Shown here: positions 6,575-11,449 of the stretch, in pieces
Layout: every line of letters begins with the position of its first letter
Numbering within the stretch: the stretch's first letter is position 1
Origin: Clostridia bacterium
GTDB lineage: Bacteria; Bacillota; Clostridia; Clostridiales; Clostridiaceae
Direction: 5' to 3'
Length of the DNA: 11,449 nt
Assembly: GCA_009930125.1 (NCBI GenBank)
Contig: RZYZ01000052.1
Location: forward strand, 1-11,449
The notes under the pieces: generated by a model
The model's database searches: none
What the model saw: the letters and a program-made list of their open reading frames with translations, nothing else
What the model was told of the DNA's origin: nothing
Program-made: the position numbers and the translations under genes

Positions 6575-9043
6575 ATGAAATTTATTATTTCAACAGGCAA
6601 CAGCCGTAAAGATAAAGTTTGGAAGGAGCAGACGGTGTCCTGGGAGGAGTTTGCAAAAAGGCTCTCCCAAACCACTGTCACCAGTGAGACTCAGGAAGAG
6701 TATCGCAAGATGAAGAAGTACCAACAGGACAATGTGAAAGATGTGGGCGGCTTTGTGGCCGGTCAGCTGAAAGACGGAAGAAGAACAAAATCCAGTGTCA
6801 TGAACCGAACCATGCTGACCCTTGATATGGACTATGCAGATGATGCGTTGGCAATAGCTGAGAATATGGAGATGCTCTATGGATATGCAGCGGTAGTTTA
6901 CTCCACCCATAAACACACACCGGAGAAGCCCAGACTCAGATTGATCATTCCATTATCAAGAACAGTGACAGCAGATGAGTATCAGGCGGTCAGTAGAAGA
7001 ATTGCAAAGGAAATCGGGATAGAGCTTTTCGATGATACCACCTACGAGCCAAACCGACTCATGTACTGGCCAAGCACATCCAGTGATGGAGAATATTTCT
7101 TTAGGGAAATCAAAGGGAGCTTTTTAAAACCTGATAGCATCTTAAAACTATACGACAACTGGCAGGACTCATCAACGTGGCCGGTGTCATCAAGACAATC
7201 AAAACTGATAGATAGACTGATGAAAAAGCAAGCAGATCCCATTCGAAAGGAAGGGCTGATCGGTGCTTTCTGCAGGACCTACACCATAGAAGAAGCCATT
7301 GATACATTTCTTTCGGACGTCTACCAGCCAAGTGTCATGCCTGAGCGGTATGACTATATTCCGGCAGATTCCACAGCGGGTGTTGTGATCTACAGCGGAA
7401 AGTATGCCTACTCCCATCATGCGACGGATCCTGCCTGTGGCCATCTCTGTAACGCCTTTGACCTTGTTAGAATTCACCGCTTCGGTGAACTAGATGAAGG
7501 GGCGGATGAAAGAAAGCAGCTCCCATCTGTAAAAGCTATGCTTGAGTTTTGCACAACAGATGAAAAGGTAAGAAAGCAGCTGGCAAAAGAGCGTGAAGAG
7601 GAAATGAAAGTGGAGTTTGAAAGGGAAGAAGATGACCTTGATGCCGAGGAAAATGAAATAGAAGAGATTGATGAAGACGAGGATCTCACCTGGCAGCTAG
7701 AGCTTGAACTCAATAAAAACGGAACTGTAAAAGATACACCGACCAACATCCTAACGATCATCAGAAACGATCCAAGGCTTAAAGGTGTGGCCTATAACCA
7801 GATGACCCATCTGCTAGATGTCAACGGGAAGCTTCCCTGGAAGCAGGTCAAGCCAGGATGGAATGACTCGGACCTTGCCAATCTCAAGATGTATTTCGAT
7901 AAGCACTACGGCATCTGGTCACCTGCAAAGATTAAGGATGCCTTGTTAACCGCCGCATCGGAGCGGGTGTTTCACCCTATCAAAGATTATCTGGAAGGGC
8001 TGCCAGTTTGGGACGGAACAGAGAGAGTGGATAGGCTTCTTATCGACTATCTTGGCGCAGAGGATAACCCGTACACAAGGGCGATCATGAGAAAAACCTT
8101 AGTGGCAGCTGTAGCGAGAATTTATGAGCCGGGAACTAAGTTTGATTATATTTTAGTTCTAAATGGATCTCAGGGAATCGGAAAATCAACCTTCTTTGCA
8201 AAGCTTGGTGGGAAGTGGTTTTCAGATAGCTTAACCGTATCCGATATGCGTGATAAAGCAGGAGCAGAAAAGCTTCAGGGCTATTGGATCCTTGAACTAG
8301 GTGAGCTTGCAGGCCTTCGAAAGATCGATGTAGAGACGGTGAAATCATTCATTACCAGAACGGACGATAAGTTCAGACAAAGCTATGGCATCAATGTGGA
8401 AAGTCATCCGAGACAGAGTGTTATCGTTGGAAGCACCAACAACATCAGTGGTTTCTTAAGAGATATTACCGGGAACAGAAGGTTTTGGCCAGTAAGAGTT
8501 AGTGGAGGTCAAAAGAGTGTTTGGAACATGAAAGATGTGGACCAGATTTGGGCAGAGACCCTTGTTAGATATAAAGCTGGAGAACCGTTGTTATTAAAAG
8601 GTGATGAAGAACTCATGGCTCTTGAAGAACAGCGTGATGCCATGGAAGCAGATGACAGAGAAGGACTCATTGGAGATTACCTTGAAGCCTTGCTACCCGA
8701 AAACTGGGACAAGATGGACCTTTATGAAAGAAGAAGTTTTCTGGCTGGGCAGAGTGAGTTCGGTACTGAAGTATCGATAGGCACCAAAAGAAGAGACAAG
8801 GTATGCGTTCATGAGATTTGGTGTGAGTGCCTTGGAAAGGACAAAACTAATTTAAGACGTCAAGACTCTTATGAAATCATCGGAGTACTGATGCGGATTG
8901 GTGTCTGGGAAGCTTATACAGGAAATAAACAAGGTCAAACTAGGTTTCCTCTATACGGTAATCAAAAGACCTTTTGTAGGAAGTGCAATTCAAATGAAGA
9001 TTCAATTACAAAAGATCAAGAGGCAAATGACAAAGATTTGTAA
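6575..9043 (+). CDS. Primase-helicase: AEP/PrimPol-like domain plus VapE-type ATPase
   Basis: A 822-residue replication initiator or primase-helicase. The N-terminal half shows an archaeo-eukaryotic primase pattern: motif I LTLDMD with Asp84 and Asp86, motif II STH (110-112) and motif III around Asp153/Asp154 (ELFDDTTYEPNRLMYWPS). Residues about 278-300 (SHHATDPACGHLCNAFDLVR) contain His and Cys that may bind a metal. Residues 335-370 are a highly acidic, probably coiled linker. The C-terminal half is a virulence-associated E (VapE) superfamily 3-like ATPase: Walker A GSQGIGKST (531-539), a Walker B-like strand WILELGELAG (571-580) and TNNISGFLRDITGNRRFWPV (621-640) with likely arginine fingers at 635-636. 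AGGAGG is five bases before the ATG. The repeat-filled gap begins right after its stop and the first repeat-like copy is in its last codons, fitting an initiator next to its origin (inference). Confidence 0.9.
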   Translation: MKFIISTGNSRKDKVWKEQTVSWEEFAKRLSQTTVTSETQEEYRKMKKYQQDNVKDVGGFVAGQLKDGRRTKSSVMNRTMLTLDMDYADDALAIAENMEMLYGYAAVVYSTHKHTPEKPRLRLIIPLSRTVTADEYQAVSRRIAKEIGIELFDDTTYEPNRLMYWPSTSSDGEYFFREIKGSFLKPDSILKLYDNWQDSSTWPVSSRQSKLIDRLMKKQADPIRKEGLIGAFCRTYTIEEAIDTFLSDVYQPSVMPERYDYIPADSTAGVVIYSGKYAYSHHATDPACGHLCNAFDLVRIHRFGELDEGADERKQLPSVKAMLEFCTTDEKVRKQLAKEREEEMKVEFEREEDDLDAEENEIEEIDEDEDLTWQLELELNKNGTVKDTPTNILTIIRNDPRLKGVAYNQMTHLLDVNGKLPWKQVKPGWNDSDLANLKMYFDKHYGIWSPAKIKDALLTAASERVFHPIKDYLEGLPVWDGTERVDRLLIDYLGAEDNPYTRAIMRKTLVAAVARIYEPGTKFDYILVLNGSQGIGKSTFFAKLGGKWFSDSLTVSDMRDKAGAEKLQGYWILELGELAGLRKIDVETVKSFITRTDDKFRQSYGINVESHPRQSVIVGSTNNISGFLRDITGNRRFWPVRVSGGQKSVWNMKDVDQIWAETLVRYKAGEPLLLKGDEELMALEEQRDAMEADDREGLIGDYLEALLPENWDKMDLYERRSFLAGQSEFGTEVSIGTKRRDKVCVHEIWCECLGKDKTNLRRQDSYEIIGVLMRIGVWEAYTGNKQGQTRFPLYGNQKTFCRKCNSNEDSITKDQEANDKDL

Positions 9044-9094
9044 TCAGCGTAACGAAAAATAGTTAATTACAAATTTTAATTACAGCCAAAAAAC

Positions 9095-9235
9095 CTGTAA
9101 TCACAAGGGGTTATAAGTAATTTGTAATTATGTAATTAAGAAGAACCAACAGAGTTAGAAGAAAGTAATTAATACTAATAATGACATAATTACGCAGGTA
9201 TACGCGCGTAAGAGTTTTTAACCCCTTAATTACAG
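9095..9235. repeat. Interrupted inverted repeat around the repeat centre
   Basis: CTGTAATCACAAGGGGTTA (9095-9113) matches the reverse complement of TAACCCCTTAATTACAG (9219-9235) with a two-base indel and one substitution; the inner 9 bp AAGGGGTTA/TAACCCCTT are exact. The arms enclose 105 bp with the tandem TGTAATTA pair and the GC-rich palindrome. Part of the match is due to the TAATTACA repeat itself, but the GGGGTT/AACCCC block is additional. Confidence 0.6.
9201..9210. repeat. Perfect palindrome TACGCGCGTA
   Basis: A 10-bp perfect palindrome, TACGCGCGTA, forms a GC island inside otherwise AT-rich DNA. TACGC at 9191-9195 can also pair with GCGTA at 9206-9210. It may be an operator or a structural landmark of the origin-like region. 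Confidence 0.5.
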
Positions 9236-9305
9236 AGATAATTACAGACTTAATTACAAAGATGAACTCCTCGTGATGCATTGAACTTTAAAAGCTTAAA
9301 TAAAT

Positions 9306-9311
9306 GAGGTG
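9306..9311 (+). promoter_or_regulatory. Ribosome binding site GAGGTG fixing start at 9318
   Basis: GAGGTG ends six bases before ATG 9318. The alternative GTG start at 9309 lies within this site and has no site of its own, so the ATG is preferred. Confidence 0.75.
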
Positions 9312-9317
9312 AAAGAC

Positions 9318-9608
9318 ATGACTGAAAAAGAACTTGAGCTGATGCTCGTAAAAGAAGTGAAAAGAAGAGGTGGGAGAGCTTTTAAGTTTATCTCCCCTGG
9401 AATAAATGGAGTGCCTGACAGATTGGTGCTTCTTCCCGGTGGCAGAGTGGGATTTGTTGAGGTGAAGGCACCAGGAAAGAAGATGAGGCCCAATCAGATA
9501 AAGAGAAAAGGTGAGCTGGAAGGGCTAGGGTTTTTGGTTTATTGCCTAGATAGTCCGGAGGACATAGGAGGTGTGGTGGATGCAATTGCCAGAAGTAGTA
9601 CTACCTAA
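9318..9608 (+). CDS. VRR-NUC domain nuclease (96 aa)
   Basis: Stand-alone VRR-NUC protein of the PD-(D/E)XK superfamily, 96 residues, the usual size for phage members. An N-terminal helix carries glutamates (TEKELELMLVKEVKRRGG). The active-site core follows: GVPDRLVLLPGG (about 30-41, catalytic Asp in PDR), then GFVEVKAPGKK (about 44-54, the E-x-K pair) and a following Gln (RPNQ). Such proteins are structure-selective nucleases, and some family members cleave Holliday junctions or flaps; the exact substrate here is inferred. ATG 9318 was chosen over GTG 9309 because GAGGTG is correctly spaced. It follows the repeat-filled gap and overlaps the SNF2-type helicase gene by 29 nt, so the two proteins are probably made together and may act on the same branched DNA. 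Confidence 0.9.
   Translation: MTEKELELMLVKEVKRRGGRAFKFISPGINGVPDRLVLLPGGRVGFVEVKAPGKKMRPNQIKRKGELEGLGFLVYCLDSPEDIGGVVDAIARSSTT
9566..9573 (+). promoter_or_regulatory. Ribosome binding site AGGAGGTG fixing start at 9580
   Basis: AGGAGGTG, a near-perfect site, ends six bases before ATG 9580 and lies inside the VRR-NUC gene. The GTG at 9571 in the same frame lies within it and cannot be the start. Confidence 0.8.
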
Positions 9609-10980
9609 ATCAAGACTGACGTATCACCCTCATGAATATCAGACCCACTGTACAAAGTTCATTTTGGAGAAAACATCTGCAGGGCTGTTTCTGGATATGG
9701 GACTTGGCAAAAGTGTGATCACACTGACCGCTCTTGTGGACCTGCTCCATGACCGGTTTGAAGTATCCAAGGTCCTAGTGATTGCTCCGCTTCGAGTGGC
9801 AAATACTACATGGCTGGATGAAGTTTTGAAGTGGAAGCATCTGAAGAACTTAAGGGTATCGAGGGTTCTCGGTAGTGCAAAGGAGCGGACCATGGCCCTT
9901 TACAAGAAGGCAGATATCTACACCATCAACAGAGAGAATGTCCCGTGGCTCGTGGAGTTTTATAAAAACGAATGGCCCTTTGACATGGTGATCATCGATG
10001 AGCTATCAAGTTTTAAATCACCATCAGCTAAAAGGTTCAGAGCACTTAAGAAGGTCAGACACAAAATCAAAAGGATTGTGGGGCTGACTGGAACGCCAGC
10101 TCCCAATGGCCTCTTAGATATTTGGAGTCAGATCTACCTTCTTGATGGGGGTGAGCGGCTGGGCAGAACCTTCAGTGGATACCGAAGCAGATACTTTCAT
10201 CCACAGAAATATGTGAATGGGGGTATACCTACAGACTATGCACTGAACGATGATGCAGAGGATAAAATCTACGACAGGATTTCTGACATCTGTATCAGTA
10301 TGAAAGCTCTAGAGTATCTGAAGATGCCAGAGATTATCTTCAACAAAGTAGAAGTAGAGCTTTCTGAAAAGGAAATGAAGCTTTATAGGAAGCTCGAACG
10401 AGATCTCTTACTTCGTCTTGAGGATAGTGATGTGGATGCAGCCAATGCAGCTGTGCTTTCCAATAAGCTCCTACAGATGTCGGGTGGAACAGTCTATGAC
10501 GAGTATGGAGATGTACAGAAGATTCATGATAGGAAGCTGGATGCTTTAGAGGATCTTGTTGAGGCAGCCAATGGAAAACCAGTCCTGATCTACTATGGCT
10601 TCAGACATGAACGTGATCGCATCAAAGAGAGATTTGATGCAGGAGACATCAACACATCAGAGGACATTGCCAGATGGAACCGTGGAGAGATGAAAATTGC
10701 GCTTTGTCATCCGGCATCAGCTGGGCATGGACTCAATCTTCAAGAGGGTGGTTCCACCATCATTTGGTTCAGTGTCACCTGGAGTCTTGAACTATACCAA
10801 CAAGCCAATGCTAGACTATGGCGTCAAGGCCAAAAGCAAACGGTTGTAATTCACCATTTGCTAGCCAAAGACACTATTGATCATAGAGTGATGATGGCAC
10901 TTGATACTAAAGACACTGGTCAGAACGCTTTGATCGAAGCGGTCAAAGCCAGAATAGAAAACTTGAGAAATGGAGGATAA
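9580..10980 (+). CDS. SNF2-type DEAD/H-box helicase or DNA translocase
   Basis: Superfamily 2 ATPase of 466 residues with the two RecA-like lobes of phage SNF2-type proteins and no extra domain. Counting from ATG 9580: Walker A GLGKS (41-45, Lys44), DELS as the DExx box (140-143), motif III LTGTPAPNG (169-177), motif V around SAGHGLNLQEGG and motif VI QxxxRxxRxGQ with Gln408, Arg412 and Arg415. Motif VI and the 'TGTPAPNG' form place it with SNF2/HepA-like proteins, which usually translocate on double-stranded DNA rather than unwinding it. Likely roles are branch migration, fork remodelling or displacing bound proteins. It overlaps the VRR-NUC gene by 29 nt and ends four bases before the next start, inside one operon. 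The family is secure; the exact role is inferred. Confidence 0.93.
   Translation: MQLPEVVLPKSRLTYHPHEYQTHCTKFILEKTSAGLFLDMGLGKSVITLTALVDLLHDRFEVSKVLVIAPLRVANTTWLDEVLKWKHLKNLRVSRVLGSAKERTMALYKKADIYTINRENVPWLVEFYKNEWPFDMVIIDELSSFKSPSAKRFRALKKVRHKIKRIVGLTGTPAPNGLLDIWSQIYLLDGGERLGRTFSGYRSRYFHPQKYVNGGIPTDYALNDDAEDKIYDRISDICISMKALEYLKMPEIIFNKVEVELSEKEMKLYRKLERDLLLRLEDSDVDAANAAVLSNKLLQMSGGTVYDEYGDVQKIHDRKLDALEDLVEAANGKPVLIYYGFRHERDRIKERFDAGDINTSEDIARWNRGEMKIALCHPASAGHGLNLQEGGSTIIWFSVTWSLELYQQANARLWRQGQKQTVVIHHLLAKDTIDHRVMMALDTKDTGQNALIEAVKARIENLRNGG
10972..10976 (+). promoter_or_regulatory. Ribosome binding site GGAGG fixing start at 10985
   Basis: GGAGG ends eight bases before ATG 10985. The in-frame ATG at 10970 overlaps the site itself, so 10985 is the better start. 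Confidence 0.7.
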
Positions 10981-10984
10981 AGAA

Positions 10985-11416
10985 ATGAGTGTAAATAAAT
11001 TTAATGCAGAAGGCTATCATGACCCCACGGTCTTTGAAGCTTTAACCAATATCGAAAAAGAAGATAAGCAAAGAAAGAAAAAGAAGATCGTGTTCATCTG
11101 CAGTCCCTTTGCCGGTGATATCGAAGGAAACGCAAGACGAGCAAGAAGGTATGGAAGATTTGCAGTGACTAAGAAAGCCGTACCCATTATTCCACATTTG
11201 ATGTACCCACAGTTTCTTAAGGAAGATGATCCTGAGGAAAGACAGCTAGGGATTGATATGGGACTCATACTCTTAAGCAAATGCCATGAGCTTTGGGTCT
11301 TTGGCAATCGAATCTCTTCAGGGATGAGTGTGGAGATTGCAAAGGCTAAGAGATGGAACATACCCATCAGATATTTTACAAATGAGTGCGCAGAAATAGG
11401 AGGTGTCAGCAAATGA
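10985..11416 (+). CDS. DUF4406/DUF7768-like protein, nucleoside deoxyribosyltransferase fold
   Basis: Encodes 143 residues from ATG 10985. After a 34-residue N-terminal extension (FNAEGYHDPTVFEALTNIEK, then a lysine-rich stretch), residues 35-131 form a Rossmann-like domain: KIVFICSPFAGD (34-45), PIIPHLMYP (67-75), DMGLILLSKCHELWVFG (91-107) and SSGMSVEIAKAKRWNIPIRY (111-130). This matches DUF4406-type phage proteins, which share the nucleoside 2-deoxyribosyltransferase fold; Glu117 in 'SxGMxxEI' lies where that family has its catalytic Glu. Enzymatic base exchange is possible but unproven, and sensing or hydrolysis of nucleotides is an alternative. It starts four bases after the helicase stop and its stop overlaps the next start (ATGA), so it is part of the same operon. 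Confidence 0.8.
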   Translation: MSVNKFNAEGYHDPTVFEALTNIEKEDKQRKKKKIVFICSPFAGDIEGNARRARRYGRFAVTKKAVPIIPHLMYPQFLKEDDPEERQLGIDMGLILLSKCHELWVFGNRISSGMSVEIAKAKRWNIPIRYFTNECAEIGGVSK

Positions 11417-11449
11417 TAGAGAAGCATTGCTTTGCATTTAGACATGGAA
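11413..11449 (+). CDS. Start of next operon gene, cut by window end
   Basis: ATG 11413 overlaps the previous stop as ATGA, and a perfect AGGAGGTG (11398-11405) lies seven bases upstream. Twelve codons are visible (MIEKHCFAFRHG) before the window ends. The ribosome binding site and overlap make a real gene likely; the product cannot be identified from so few residues. Confidence 0.7.
   Translation, partial: MIEKHCFAFRHG

Larger units (their letters stand above)
9064..9258. repeat. TAATTACA iteron-like array
   Basis: Exact TAATTACA occurs at 9064-9071, 9077-9084, 9227-9234, 9239-9246 and 9251-9258. The reverse form TGTAATTA occurs at 9123-9130 and 9131-9138, directly abutting. The last three forward copies are exactly 12 bp apart, giving 12-bp units TAATTACAGAGA, TAATTACAGACT and TAATTACAAAGA; the first two are 13 bp apart. 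One-mismatch copies are at 9096-9103 (TGTAATCA), 9164-9171 (AGTAATTA) and 9187-9194 (TAATTACG), and weaker ones at 9116-9123, 9039-9046 and 9003-9010, the last within the primase-helicase gene. Spacing near one helical turn and mixed orientation suggest binding sites for a DNA-binding protein. Confidence 0.8.
9044..9317. other. AT-rich non-coding region with repeats; candidate replication origin
   Basis: This gap is the longest non-coding stretch in the window. No frame on the plus strand gives a credible protein: ATGs at 9181, 9263 and 9277 all stop within five codons. It is very AT-rich apart from a GC island near 9193-9210 and two GGGG/CCCC blocks. It holds an array of TAATTACA repeats, a long interrupted inverted repeat and the palindrome TACGCGCGTA. 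Its position after a primase-helicase gene, its iteron-like repeats and its AT-richness together resemble an origin of replication. A transcription-control region for the VRR-NUC/SNF2 genes is the main alternative, and both could be true. Confidence 0.5.

Noticed and set aside
6590..6916. Minus-strand frame of 108 codons opposite the primase
   Set aside because: It lies antisense to the primase core with its DMD and STH motifs and shows no family pattern or start signal.
9064..9258. CRISPR array
   Set aside because: The repeats are only 8-12 bp, occur in both orientations and have no regular 30-40 bp unique spacers.
11017..11445. Minus-strand frame of 142 codons
   Set aside because: It is antisense to the DUF4406-like gene, which has a good ribosome binding site and a recognisable fold.

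Overview
The window is a one-directional (+ strand) gene cluster that reads as the DNA replication and recombination module of a temperate phage or prophage, or a closely related element, of a low-to-mid GC Gram-positive (Bacillota, probably clostridial) host. This rests on strong AGGAGG-type ribosome binding sites before almost every gene, very tight gene packing with 4-29 nt overlaps, and the gene set: a sigma-like regulator, DUF2800, DUF2815/Enc34 ssDNA-binding protein, family A DNA polymerase, a primase/VapE-type helicase, VRR-NUC, a SNF2-type helicase and a DUF4406-like protein. The species cannot be named from the sequence. No integrase, structural, lysis, tRNA, rRNA, IS or CRISPR element is present.

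Layout. Positions 3-302 are the 3' part of a sigma-70 region 4-like regulator cut by the window edge. After an 88-nt gap with a TATA-rich palindrome come a small unknown protein (391-639), a full-length S-adenosylmethionine synthetase (654-1874), an acidic unknown protein (1867-2256) and a DUF2800 RecB/Cas4-like nuclease (2253-3389). A 109-nt gap with a good hairpin precedes the ssDNA-binding protein (3499-4032) and DNA polymerase (4066-6021). Two small genes follow: a 57-residue CxxC/CxxC protein (6059-6232) and an XRE-type HTH protein (6242-6556). Next is a large primase-helicase (6575-9043). A 274-nt AT-rich non-coding stretch (9044-9317) is filled with TAATTACA repeats in both orientations. 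Then come VRR-NUC (9318-9608), the SNF2-type helicase (9580-10980), the DUF4406-like protein (10985-11416) and the first 12 codons of another gene (11413 onward).

How the parts fit. The primase-helicase would prime and unwind, the exonuclease-proficient family A polymerase would extend, and the Enc34-like protein would coat single strands. The DUF2800 nuclease, VRR-NUC and SNF2 helicase look like recombination or branch-processing partners. The repeat-filled gap directly after the primase-helicase is the best candidate in the window for the replication origin or the main binding site of a replication protein, and is the most interesting observation. The metK gene is unusual cargo for a phage module and suggests that methyl-group supply matters to the element. 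Four start codons were moved downstream of the longest possible ORF because a ribosome binding site fits the internal ATG.
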